A DNA stretch of 43,473 nt from CAWGCE01 sp964480915 (GTDB lineage Bacteria > Planctomycetota > Planctomycetia > Pirellulales > Pirellulaceae), in the NCBI GenBank assembly GCA_964480915.1, contig CAYZRS010000044.1, positions 1 to 43,473 on the forward strand, in the 5' to 3' direction. Within the stretch, counting starts at the first letter, position 1, and each line of letters opens with the position of its first letter. A program made the position numbers and the translations under genes. Positions 33,359 through 41,979 of this stretch are shown piece by piece. A model generated the notes under the pieces. That model saw only the letters and a list, made by a program, of their open reading frames with translations, was not told where the DNA came from and did no database searches.

Positions 33359-33380
33359 GGAATCGGTCCTGTCGGCGGCA

Positions 33381-33441
33381 CTACCGCAATTCGGCCGGCG
33401 CTCGCTCTCCAAAGAACACGAGAGCTTGGCCATCGCGGTAG
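33381..33441. other. Nested inverted repeat between the AAA gene and the transporter
   Basis: Outer arms CTACCGC (33381-33387) and GCGGTAG (33435-33441), a GGCC/GGCC pair, and inner arms GCTCTC (33404-33409) and GAGAGC (33420-33425) can fold as one long hairpin. No T run follows on the forward strand. It may act as an RNA leader for the downstream gene or as a read-through limiter. Confidence 0.5.
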
Positions 33442-33603
33442 GGAGCCCTCAACATCACTGCTAGAATTCGCCCCCATGCCACCGGGTCTCGGCCGACATT
33501 TCTTCACCTGCGGCCAGGCGAAACGAAAGCGGCTGCGCTTGGGTTCAGTTGGTTCTTCTTTGCGCTGCTGGCATATTACTGCGTCCGCCCCGTCCGAGAA
33601 ACG

Positions 33604-34791
33604 ATGGCCACAGTCATCGGATTCGAATCGATCGATCGCCTCTTCTCGATCGTCTTCGCCGTGATGCTCGTCGCCGTTCCGCTGTACGGTTGGGTCGTCG
33701 CCCGGGTTTCTCGTCGCTGGCTCGTACCGCTGGTGTACCGATTCTTCTCTGTTTGGCTACTAGGTTTCTACTGGTTGCTGAAGGATTCAGACGAACCCTC
33801 ATTCATGATCGCCTGCACATTTTTCGTTTGGGTGAGTGTGTTCAATCTTTTCGCCGTTTCGGTCTTCTGGAGCGTCATGGCCGACCTCTTTAGCAGCGAA
33901 CAGGGAAAGCGACTCTTCGGTGTCATCTCGGCCGGCGGATCGCTCGGAGGGCTGGTCAGTTCGTTGTTCGTCGCCCATTTCGCCAGCAAAATCGGCGTGG
34001 CCAACTTGCTACTCGTTCCGGTCGTCGTTCTCGAATTGTCATTGGTTTGTGCTTGGCTACTGCACCGCCATTGCCGAGCGGAAACCGACCGTGACGCGAC
34101 CGACGAACTGACGGTCGAATCGTCGAGCGCCGATACCGAAGCGGGGACTGGTGGCAGCATTTTCGAAGGTTTTTTGAGTGTCTTGCAGTCGCGCTATCTC
34201 ATTGGCATTTGTATTTTTCTTCTGCTGGGAAAATTCTGCGCCACGGCCATCTACATGCAACTCATCGGGGTCGTCGAAACTCAGGTGGCGAGCATCGACC
34301 GTCGTGCTCAGCTGTTTGCGTTGGAAAACTCGACCGTGCAGTTCATCACGATCGTTTTTCAGCTGATCCTCACCGCGCAATTCATGCGTAATTATGGACT
34401 CGCGTTCACGCTGGGCATTTTGCCGGTGGGACTCATTGCCGGTTTCGCCGCTTTAGCGATCGAGCCGACCCTGCTGATGGCATTCTTCGTCCAGGTCATG
34501 CAACGATCGATTGCTTACGGGGTCGCCAACCCGGCGCGAGAGGTTCTCTTCACCGTCGTGCCGCGCGAGCAGAAATACAAGTCAAAAGGATTTTTGGACA
34601 CCGCCATTTTTCGCGGCGGAGACGCGCTTTCTTCTCGACTGTGTGCCGCCCTCAGCAACACGGGAGTCGGCGGAGCCACAATCCTGACGACAATCATGAT
34701 CCCGGCCGCCATCTTGTGGAGCCTCGTCAGTTGGTCCTTGGGGCGACAGCAGAAGCAGCTGGTCCAGCAGCCACTGATCGATGCGGCCTAA
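33604..34791 (+). CDS. Nucleotide-translocase-like (NTT/MFS) membrane protein; 5' end uncertain
   Basis: About 395 residues with ~10-12 hydrophobic helices, e.g. FSIVFAVMLVAVPLYGWVVA, GVISAGGSLGGLVSSLFVA, LIGICIFLLLGKFCATAIY. Landmarks fit bacterial NTT/MFS proteins related to ATP:ADP antiporters; no transport substrate can be given. The coding signal clearly continues upstream of this ATG in the same frame: at 33508-33603 it reads LRPGETKAAALG then FSWFFFALLAYYCVRPVRET, which is the family's first helix. No ATG, GTG or TTG opens that frame back to the stop at 33439. An ATG at 33476 lies in another frame, so an indel or a non-standard start is likely. Stop codons overlap with the opposing gene. 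Confidence 0.8.
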   Translation: MATVIGFESIDRLFSIVFAVMLVAVPLYGWVVARVSRRWLVPLVYRFFSVWLLGFYWLLKDSDEPSFMIACTFFVWVSVFNLFAVSVFWSVMADLFSSEQGKRLFGVISAGGSLGGLVSSLFVAHFASKIGVANLLLVPVVVLELSLVCAWLLHRHCRAETDRDATDELTVESSSADTEAGTGGSIFEGFLSVLQSRYLIGICIFLLLGKFCATAIYMQLIGVVETQVASIDRRAQLFALENSTVQFITIVFQLILTAQFMRNYGLAFTLGILPVGLIAGFAALAIEPTLLMAFFVQVMQRSIAYGVANPAREVLFTVVPREQKYKSKGFLDTAIFRGGDALSSRLCAALSNTGVGGATILTTIMIPAAILWSLVSWSLGRQQKQLVQQPLIDAA

Positions 34792-35279
34792 CCGGTGGCG
34801 CAGCTCACCTCACCAAACCGTTTTGCCAGGACTTCGTGCCGGAAGCGAAAGATCTTGATCAGATCATTCTTCACTAACAGCGGATGAGCGATGAAGGCGA
34901 GCGGCACGCCGTAATCGACGATGTCGATGGCGACCGTTTTGCCATCACGCTCTTCGAAGAGATGCTCGTGAATCCACCACTTGTACGGCCCCTTCAGCTG
35001 CCGATCGACAAATCGATACGTCGGCTCCCAGGCGGTGATTTCGGTTTGCCAATGGATGGGAAATCCGCGGAGCCGAATCTTGTAATCGATCACCGCTCCT
35101 GGCCGCATCTCGATGGGCATTTCGGTAAGGATTTGAAAATGCAAATTCGCCGGAGTGATCGCTTGCAAGTTACCTGCGTCGGCGAAGAACGGAAAGACAT
35201 CCGCGGCAGGCAAAGGAAACCGCTGCTCCGTCTTAAGACGAAATCCTCCCTCATGTTTGGTGATCGTGATTTCGTTCAT
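34788..35279 (-). CDS. SRPBCC-family ligand-binding protein
   Basis: A 163-residue cytoplasmic protein with the START/SRPBCC layout: FPLPAADVFPFFADAGNLQAITP, FQILTEMPIEMRPGAVIDYK, LRGFPIHWQTEITAWEP, FVDRQLKGPYKWWIHEHLFEE. This subgroup often occurs next to, or fused to, TIGR01777 epimerases, as here (13 bases downstream of that gene). Hydrophobic ligand unknown. The ATG at 35279 is the point where the conserved domain begins. Confidence 0.88.
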   Translation of the reverse strand: MNEITITKHEGGFRLKTEQRFPLPAADVFPFFADAGNLQAITPANLHFQILTEMPIEMRPGAVIDYKIRLRGFPIHWQTEITAWEPTYRFVDRQLKGPYKWWIHEHLFEERDGKTVAIDIVDYGVPLAFIAHPLLVKNDLIKIFRFRHEVLAKRFGEVSCATG

Positions 35280-35292
35280 GCGCGACTCGCTT

Positions 35293-36183
35293 TCAGGATT
35301 GTAACGCACCTCGAATCGCCGCTTCGATTTCAGGGTGCTGGAACTCGTATCCGCTCGCTTTGAGCTGATTGGGAGCCACCCGTGTGCTCGCCAACAGCAG
35401 CGCCTCGGCCATTTCGCCAAGCACAATTTTCGCCGCGAAGCCTGGCAACGGTACGATCGTTGGTCGTTTCAGTACTTTCCCTAAAGCCTTCGTGAATGCG
35501 TGGTTGGTCGAGGCATCGCTTACGGCATTAACCGGTCCCGACAGCGATTCGTTAACCAAACAGTGATGAATCGAGCCGACCAGATCGCTCAGTCCGATCC
35601 AGCTCCAATATTGCTTTCCATTCCCGACGATTCCGCCGCCCCCCATCTTGAAAGGCAACAACATTTTCTGCAGGGCGCCTCCTTCTTTTGCCAAGACGAC
35701 ACCGATGCGCAAGTTGACGACACGGACACCGGCCGCTGCTGCCGGCCGCGTGGCGGCTTCCCATTGTTGGCACACGTCGGCTAAGTACCCGCTGCCCGCC
35801 GTCGCCGTTTCGTCCAACAGCTCGTCACCCCGATCACCGTAAAAGCCAATCGCGGATGCCGAAACCCAAACTTGGGGAGGCGGGTTTAAGCTGGCGAGCG
35901 TCTTGGCAAGCAGTTCGGTCGTCTGTAGCCGACTTTCGAGAATCCGTTGTTTCTTGGCAGCATTCCAGCGCCCTTCGGCGATGCTCTCACCTGACAAATT
36001 GACGACGCCCTCGATGCCTTCCAACGCGCCAGCATCGATCTCTCCTCGATCAGGCTGCCAACGCACCTCGTTGGCTCCCGCTTCTCGACGGACGAGACGA
36101 GTGACTCGATGGCCGTTTGCCTCGAGGAAGGGGACCAGTTTGGAACCGACGAGCCCAGAGGCTCCGCTGACGAGTACATGCAT
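35293..36183 (-). CDS. TIGR01777 family epimerase (YfcH/SDR39U1-like)
   Basis: A 296-residue atypical extended SDR. It shows the N-terminal VSGASGLVGSKLVPFL NAD(P) motif, the family hallmarks VNLSGESIAEGRW and SASAIGFYGDRGDE, then CQQWEAATRPA, GIVGNGKQYWSWIGLSDLV and PGFAAKIVLGEMAEALLLAS. No enzyme activity is firmly established for this family. The ATG at 36183 is favoured by an AGAGGTG site. It is operonic with the SRPBCC gene. Confidence 0.93.
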   Translation of the reverse strand: MHVLVSGASGLVGSKLVPFLEANGHRVTRLVRREAGANEVRWQPDRGEIDAGALEGIEGVVNLSGESIAEGRWNAAKKQRILESRLQTTELLAKTLASLNPPPQVWVSASAIGFYGDRGDELLDETATAGSGYLADVCQQWEAATRPAAAAGVRVVNLRIGVVLAKEGGALQKMLLPFKMGGGGIVGNGKQYWSWIGLSDLVGSIHHCLVNESLSGPVNAVSDASTNHAFTKALGKVLKRPTIVPLPGFAAKIVLGEMAEALLLASTRVAPNQLKASGYEFQHPEIEAAIRGALQS

Positions 36184-36561
36184 TGAATTCACCTCTGGAT
36201 TGCTTGACGTTTGACTCTAGGTAGAAACCGTATTTTGGCGAGCCATTGTTTGGCCACCCTGCTACCGAAACCGTAGGGTTTCGCCCCAGCCAACAGAGTG
36301 GCCGAGCGCCCCCGTGCCAGCGGTGCCCGCGGCTTGATTCGCAAACTGTAACGATGAGGCAAGTTAGATGCAATCAGAGTCTGTAAAACCGTGCCGATTG
36401 TATGGCTCGCAGCGGTCACTCCGTAAACCATAAATGCGCCGAAAGCACCGAACCGAACACAAAGGTGGGTTCATCCAACTGTGTGCAACGTGACGTTTAC
36501 AACGCAACCCAGTCATACGGGATTTCAATCGAACATTCAAAGCATGGCACGGAACACGAAC
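36184..36561. other. Divergent intergenic region with nested inverted repeats
   Basis: About 380 bases between the TIGR01777 gene and the BBP7 gene. Outer arms GGCCAC (36252-36257) and GTGGCC (36298-36303) enclose CGAAACC/GGTTTCG (36266-36283). No gene is supported here. Confidence 0.45.
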
Positions 36562-38160
36562 ATGACTCGCCATCCCTACCTCTTCACTCTGGCAACGATC
36601 TGTTGCCTTACCAGCTTCCTCCCGACAACGTTCGGGCAAGTTCCTGTCGGCGATATCGTTCAGGACGGCGCGTACGGCTACATGCCATCCTACGATGCCA
36701 GTCCCACGGTTACGGCCCCGATGGGTTCCGGCGTCGATTACGGAGGAGGTAATTTCGGCTCTCAATACGGCGGTCATGGAGGAGACCAGGGCGCCGTCCA
36801 GCGTCTGCCGAATGTCACCGGTACGGGCATCGGCATCCTCAAAGACATCCCTTGCGGCTACCCGACGGTCGTCACCGAGTTGGGTGCAACCGGTTGGGGA
36901 AATCAGGCGATCGCTCCGGTGCCGACGGCAGCGCTCGCCAATACCAATCCACTGCTCGGTCAGTCGTACTCGGGCGGCCCTCGTTTGGCTGTGCCTGAAA
37001 GCAACCGCCCAGGCATCTATTTTGCCTACGACGCGATTTATGGTTCGCTCTCTTCACCAGATATCGGCGTGATTGGCAGTGCGGCGGCGGAGGGCGTCTA
37101 TACGACCAATGGACTGCCGAATCCATTCTTTAACTCGGCGAGCACCGACATCCTGGATAGTCAACCAGAGTTTGGCCATCGCTTCGAGTTTGGCTGTATC
37201 GGCTGCAACGGCGGTTGGCTCGTCAGTTACTTCACCTACTACCAAGACAAGGGACGCGATATTAACGGCGGCATGCTGCTGTTCGACGATCCCTTTGGAA
37301 TGTTGCAAGGCTATTCCGACGGAAACGGCGACGGGATTGATGACGATAACAATGGCAATCGAATCTTCGGTCGGAATGGTGAAGACCTAGGTGTCGAAAA
37401 CCCATTATTTAACCCACCGGTTAACACGGAACGCTATGAATTGGGGCCGGATGGTGTCACGCCCATCTACGATGGCCAACCTGACACGGATGCCCCAACC
37501 GATTTCGGCGATCTCGTGACTTTTATTCCGATCTTCGACACGCTAAGCATTCGCAATCAAACCGACATTGATGGATTCGAAATCCTGCACGCCCGGCCAC
37601 GCAGAAACTGCCGCCCTTGCAGCAACGGTGTCATGATGCTGTACGGCTTGCGAGTCCTCGACATCGACGAAGATTTCGCTCTACGCGGCACCGGTAGTTT
37701 CTTCGACGAAACCAACATCCGGACTCAAATCGACAACTTGATCATCGGCCCCACCATCGGTTTCAACCTTTGTCGCCGCTTTGGCAACTGGCGATTTGAC
37801 GGATTGCTGAAGAGCACACTCGGACTGAACTTCCGTCGCGCTGACCAGTATGGTGAAATCGCATCGAACGCTGGGAACAACACCGAAACGCACGGCGTAC
37901 CTGTCAATCTTGCACCATCAGCGTTCTCGAACGTTGATGATGATGAAGAATTTGCTCCCATCATCGAATGGCGTGCTGGCTTGGCTTACTGCTGCACCGA
38001 CTGGTGCTCTGCCCGCATCGGCTACACCGGCATGTTCGTCGATGGGATCTCCCGAGCTGCCAATGCAACGAACTATACGTTGCCATCATTCGGCCTCAAC
38101 AACAGTAACGATAGCCTGAACTTCAACGCCCTGACGTTCGGTTTAGAATTCTATCGTTAA
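36562..38160 (+). CDS. BBP7-family outer-membrane beta-barrel protein
   Basis: A 532-residue exported protein. The signal peptide is HPYLFTLATICCLTSFLPTTFG; a 40-residue Gly/Tyr-rich segment and many alternating strands with short turns follow. The end is LNFNALTFGLEFYR, an aromatic-terminated strand typical of outer-membrane barrels. Planctomycete-specific BBP7-type patterns are visible (FAYDAIYGSLSSPD near the start of the barrel, then CCTDWCSARIGYTGMFVDGISR). Acidic loops (DGNGDGIDDDNNGN) may bind Ca2+. The ATG at 36562 has GGAA at a good distance; an ATG at 36544 is also possible. Confidence 0.85.
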   Translation: MTRHPYLFTLATICCLTSFLPTTFGQVPVGDIVQDGAYGYMPSYDASPTVTAPMGSGVDYGGGNFGSQYGGHGGDQGAVQRLPNVTGTGIGILKDIPCGYPTVVTELGATGWGNQAIAPVPTAALANTNPLLGQSYSGGPRLAVPESNRPGIYFAYDAIYGSLSSPDIGVIGSAAAEGVYTTNGLPNPFFNSASTDILDSQPEFGHRFEFGCIGCNGGWLVSYFTYYQDKGRDINGGMLLFDDPFGMLQGYSDGNGDGIDDDNNGNRIFGRNGEDLGVENPLFNPPVNTERYELGPDGVTPIYDGQPDTDAPTDFGDLVTFIPIFDTLSIRNQTDIDGFEILHARPRRNCRPCSNGVMMLYGLRVLDIDEDFALRGTGSFFDETNIRTQIDNLIIGPTIGFNLCRRFGNWRFDGLLKSTLGLNFRRADQYGEIASNAGNNTETHGVPVNLAPSAFSNVDDDEEFAPIIEWRAGLAYCCTDWCSARIGYTGMFVDGISRAANATNYTLPSFGLNNSNDSLNFNALTFGLEFYR

Positions 38161-38191
38161 ACGAATGGTCGAATTGGACTGAGTCAATCAG

Positions 38192-38220
38192 CAGCAGCCG
38201 GGCAACCGGCTGCTGTTTTT
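38192..38220 (+). terminator. Rho-independent terminator after the BBP7 gene
   Basis: Perfect 10-base arms (CAGCAGCCGG / CCGGCTGCTG) with a 4-base loop and five T, 31 bases after the stop codon. Confidence 0.92.
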
Positions 38221-38235
38221 CCATTGCATGAATCG

Positions 38236-39465
38236 CTACAAACCAGTTCCCCGAGCCGCGTCGACCAGCTGCTGAGCCGCTTTGACAATGGCCATGGCAC
38301 GCTTGTGCTGCTGCTCGTTGTATAGCGTTTTCGTTTGCTGGAGGAGCTTGACCGCCGCTTGCGGTTTCCGTTCGACCTGCACCAGCACTTGAGCCAACAG
38401 CAACCGATATTCGATGGTACTCTTAGGCGCGGCTCGAACGACCTGATCCAAAAAAGGAAGGCACGACTTCCATTGCTTGTGCTTTTGCAACAAGCCGATC
38501 AGCCGGCACGTCACCTTCGTCGGCAACTTCCATTCGGGATTCTCTTTCTGTTGGGTTTGATAGAGCTTCACGGCAACCTGCCAATTGCCCTGCCGCACCG
38601 CATCGTCAATCGATTTGGCGATGATACTCTCCCGCTTGTTGCTGGTGACAACCTGCGCGACAGGCACCTCGCCGTTCGGCGTCACTTTCGCCACGACCTG
38701 GGCGACCGGCTCTCGCTTTTGTGCCTGTCGAGTACGTTCGAGCAATCGCTCGGTATCGGCATCCTTCTCGCTGATGAGCCGGGTATTCGTCCCTCGCATC
38801 ACGTTGAAGATGTCCCATCGCTCGCAATCAACCCAATTCCATTTCAACATGGCGATCCCGACCGGTAAACCGATCGCCAACCCGGTCAGATGCAACAGCT
38901 CGGACGACACGCGCCAACCTCCCATCACGAGTGGCAACAACTGTAGCCCCAGGTAGATCACCCCAAATAGCTGGATCGGCACTTCCAAGATGCGTGAGAA
39001 AATGCCCAGAAACAAAAAGCAATTCAGATCGTTCTTTGGCGCCCAGATAACGGCAATTCCCATCAATCCAAAAATCACAGCCGACGCACCGAGGATCAGC
39101 GTCTCGACTCCGCAGATGCAGCACGACAATTGCATCACCGCGCCGTAGATGATGCCGATCAAGAGATAGACACCAAGAAAACGCCACCAACCGAGCTTCC
39201 CCTCGATCACGAGGCCGAAGCCCCAGAGGAAGAACATGTTTCCCACCAGATGGGAAATGTCAGCATGCATGAAGTTGTTGGTGAGCCATTGCAGCGGGTT
39301 GATATGTTGCGTTTCCAACATCAACCAAGCCGACAGACGAAATTCCTCATCCGTCATCGCACCGGCGGTGGTGCACGCGAAAATTGCGATATTCAGCACC
39401 ACGAGGCCTGCCGTCGCGATGGGCAGGTGATAAATCGGCGCGTCAGTGTTGTACGGAATTAGCAT
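38236..39465 (-). CDS. Rhomboid-family intramembrane protease with C-terminal helical-repeat tail
   Basis: A 409-residue protein. Six or so membrane helices (about residues 15-215) carry the rhomboid landmarks: NFMHADISHLVGNMFFLW, then LGASAVIFGLMG with the catalytic Ser in GASA (most rhomboids have GASG), and LLHLTGLAIGLPVG with the catalytic His. The second half is soluble, about 180 residues: an Arg/Gln-rich linker, then TPR-like helices (KLYQTQQKENPEW, GLLQKHKQWKSCLPFLDQVV, EYRLLLAQVLVQVERKPQAA). Substrate unknown. The start ATG at 39465 is the only early one. Confidence 0.88.
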   Translation of the reverse strand: MLIPYNTDAPIYHLPIATAGLVVLNIAIFACTTAGAMTDEEFRLSAWLMLETQHINPLQWLTNNFMHADISHLVGNMFFLWGFGLVIEGKLGWWRFLGVYLLIGIIYGAVMQLSCCICGVETLILGASAVIFGLMGIAVIWAPKNDLNCFLFLGIFSRILEVPIQLFGVIYLGLQLLPLVMGGWRVSSELLHLTGLAIGLPVGIAMLKWNWVDCERWDIFNVMRGTNTRLISEKDADTERLLERTRQAQKREPVAQVVAKVTPNGEVPVAQVVTSNKRESIIAKSIDDAVRQGNWQVAVKLYQTQQKENPEWKLPTKVTCRLIGLLQKHKQWKSCLPFLDQVVRAAPKSTIEYRLLLAQVLVQVERKPQAAVKLLQQTKTLYNEQQHKRAMAIVKAAQQLVDAARGTGL

Positions 39466-39672
39466 GGGAGCCCAACCACACTTCTGGAAATTGCAAGCGG
39501 TCCGAAATCGCCCAGACCGTCCGTCAAGCAGACAGTCTACTCAAGAGAAGAAGCGATATCGAGCCTCTAGAGACGCCACCTGACCAAAGATCGACGTTGA
39601 CGCGACAAATGGACTCCGAGACAGCGGGCACCGCCCACGCGCGTTCACTGCCCCGCGGACCAGAAGTGCCGC

Positions 39673-40800
39673 CTACGCAGCTACAATGCCGTCCCAAAGA
39701 TGGCCAAGCTTCGCGGTGCCGAGGAGTAGCTTCAGTACGCGATGCGACGTATTACGAACATTGTATTCGTCGGCGATCGGCTGCTCTCGATCGTGAGCCT
39801 TACTTTCGGTCACGAATTTGATCGATTGCATGACCGTATCAATATCCATGCCGGTCAGCACGATATGCCCCGAATCCATCGCCTCGGGCCGTTCCATGGC
39901 GTTACGCATCGTGACGGCCGGAAATCCCAGAATGGAACTCTCTTCACTGATCGTTCCGCTGTCGGAAAGCGTGCAGAACGCCTCTTGCTGCAACCGAACG
40001 TAATCGTGGTACCCAAACGGCTTGAGGAACTGCACAAGTTCGTGACTTTCAAATCCGAGCGCTTCTAATCGTTGGCGCGTGCGGGGATGCGTGCTGACGA
40101 TCACGGGATAGCCGTACTCATCACACAGCCGATTGAGCATCGTTAGCAAGGCTCGCAGCCGATCTGGCTGATCGACATTCTCGGCGCGGTGAGCACTGAC
40201 CAGCATGAACTTACCCGGTTCGAGATTGACTTCGCTCAACACATTCGAAGCGGCAATTCCGGCGGCATTCGCTTCCAACACTTCACGCATCGGCGAACCG
40301 GTCAAATAGACCTTCCGCGGATGCACTCCTTCAGCCAACAAATTGCGTCGCGCATGTTCGGTGTAGACCAAATTGAAATCGCTGATGTGATCGATGATGC
40401 GGCGATTCAGTTCTTCCGGCACATTGAAATCGAAACAGCGGTTCCCCGCTTCCATGTGATAGAGCGGAATCTTCATCCGCTTGGCAATGATCCCCGCGAA
40501 GGCGCTATTCGTATCGCCCAGGATGAGCACGGCGTCTGGCTTTTCCTTAATCAGAACCTCTTCCGATTTCATGAGCACTTCGCCCAAAATGCGTCCCAGC
40601 GAATCACGATTGATATTCAAGAAATGGTCCGGCTCGCGAACGCTGAGGTCCTGAAAAAAGACCTCATTCAATTCGAAATCTGAATTCTGACCGGTGTGCA
40701 CCAAGACATGGTCGACATGCTGATCCAACAACGACATGACGCGGGAGAGTCGGATAATTTCGGGACGAGTCCCCAAGATGGTCATAATTTTCAGCTGCAT
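39673..40800 (-). CDS. capG: CapG-like UDP-N-acetyl 2-epimerase (WecB/CapG family)
   Basis: A 375-residue cytoplasmic non-hydrolysing 2-epimerase. Landmarks: GTRPEIIRLSRVM, VLVHTGQNSDFELNEVFF, VLILGDTNSAF, YHMEAGNRCFDFNVPEELNRR, VSAHRAENVD and LSDSGTISEESSILG. Next to capE and capF it should perform the last step to UDP-N-acetyl-L-fucosamine (2-epimerisation of the talosamine form), not UDP-ManNAc synthesis. The ATG at 40800 follows an A/G-rich stretch (AGAAAG) and has in-frame alternatives up to 40830. Confidence 0.92.
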   Translation of the reverse strand: MQLKIMTILGTRPEIIRLSRVMSLLDQHVDHVLVHTGQNSDFELNEVFFQDLSVREPDHFLNINRDSLGRILGEVLMKSEEVLIKEKPDAVLILGDTNSAFAGIIAKRMKIPLYHMEAGNRCFDFNVPEELNRRIIDHISDFNLVYTEHARRNLLAEGVHPRKVYLTGSPMREVLEANAAGIAASNVLSEVNLEPGKFMLVSAHRAENVDQPDRLRALLTMLNRLCDEYGYPVIVSTHPRTRQRLEALGFESHELVQFLKPFGYHDYVRLQQEAFCTLSDSGTISEESSILGFPAVTMRNAMERPEAMDSGHIVLTGMDIDTVMQSIKFVTESKAHDREQPIADEYNVRNTSHRVLKLLLGTAKLGHLWDGIVAA

Positions 40801-40857
40801 GACAACATTCTTTCTGCCGTCGACCGGCACGTGTCAATCAAAATGAGGCAACGAATT

Positions 40858-41979
40858 CTAAGCGACGTTTTCGTAAATCGTATCTGCATCTGTGGCATCG
40901 AAGATTTCGTTGCACCAGAACATTGTCAGCAGTTCTTCGTCGCCCACGTTTTCGATGCTGTGCGTGTGCAGCACCGGGATCGAGATAAATTCGGGGCTGT
41001 CGCCCGATACAGGAAACTCATGCACGGTATCGTCGCCGATCCGTCGCAACTTGATCATTGCCTTCCCGCGGACGACACAGAACCATTCGACTTTGCGCGT
41101 GTGGTAATGGTTGCCACGAATGACGCCCGGCTTTGTGGTCGAGAAGAAGACCTGACCACCACCGGCCAGCTTAATGATCTCGAACAAGTTGCCTCGATTG
41201 TCTTCGTGAACCTGCGGGCGGTGCCGATGATTGTCGAGCGACACGTAGGACAAGAACGTGCTATACAGACTGGCATGCAGCGTGTTGTTCAGCTGAGGGA
41301 CGACCCCGGTCTCGAAGAAAGAGTTCTTATACGACTGCAACAAGTCCCTCAATTCGGTCACTCGCAAGCTGGCCGTCGAGGCCAACGGACAAACGCGCAC
41401 GCCGGGAGTCGGATCCACCATCGCGAAATCGATCAATGAGTCGACGACATCATTGACCCAGAGGAACTCGATCTGGCGATCTTCGTTTACCTGGAGCGAC
41501 TCGCCGCTGGCCAATTGATGACAGAATGTCGCCACGACCGAATTATAAAACGGCTTACAACCGGCACCGTACACATTCGGAATCACCGCGATTACGAGCG
41601 GAGCGTCGTTGGCAGCCGCCCAGAGTGTCAGGTCGAGCTCGCCCTCTCGTTTTGAACGGCCATAAGCGCCGTCGCGATCGCGCTGCGTCGACGAAGAGAA
41701 GATCACGTGCGGTCGCACATGGGCTTGGGTGAGCGCTTTTGCCAGCTGCGCTGAGAGAAATTTATTGGCACCGTAAACGTGCGCGTCGTCGCCGCGGTTG
41801 ACCGCTGCCAAGTGCAACACGACATCACACTGAGCAACGAAATCGACCAGCCGCGACAGATCTTCAAAATCGTCACGGTCGGCGGTGACAACACGAACCC
41901 CCTCTTCGTTTTCCAGCCGACGGATAATATGGCTGGCAATGAAGCCTCGCGGCCCCGTGACACCGATCGTTTTGGACAT
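40858..41979 (-). CDS. capF: CapF-like bifunctional reductase/cupin epimerase
   Basis: A 373-residue two-domain enzyme of UDP-N-acetyl-L-fucosamine synthesis. The N-terminal SDR domain has TGPRGFIASHI (one base-pattern change from GxxGxxG) and YGRSKREGE. The C-terminal cupin has GNHYHTRKVEWFCVVRGKAMIKLR with likely metal-binding His, and PVLHTHSIENVGDEELLTMFW. The CapF hallmark SLYSTFLSYVSLD links the domains. Its ATG overlaps the capE stop by one base (TAATG), with AGGAAGG upstream. Confidence 0.94.
   Translation of the reverse strand: MSKTIGVTGPRGFIASHIIRRLENEEGVRVVTADRDDFEDLSRLVDFVAQCDVVLHLAAVNRGDDAHVYGANKFLSAQLAKALTQAHVRPHVIFSSSTQRDRDGAYGRSKREGELDLTLWAAANDAPLVIAVIPNVYGAGCKPFYNSVVATFCHQLASGESLQVNEDRQIEFLWVNDVVDSLIDFAMVDPTPGVRVCPLASTASLRVTELRDLLQSYKNSFFETGVVPQLNNTLHASLYSTFLSYVSLDNHRHRPQVHEDNRGNLFEIIKLAGGGQVFFSTTKPGVIRGNHYHTRKVEWFCVVRGKAMIKLRRIGDDTVHEFPVSGDSPEFISIPVLHTHSIENVGDEELLTMFWCNEIFDATDADTIYENVA

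Noticed and set aside
40696..41439. 247-codon open frame antisense to capF/capG
   Set aside because: Both capF and capG are strong family matches over the same bases. The antisense product shows no domain or signal.
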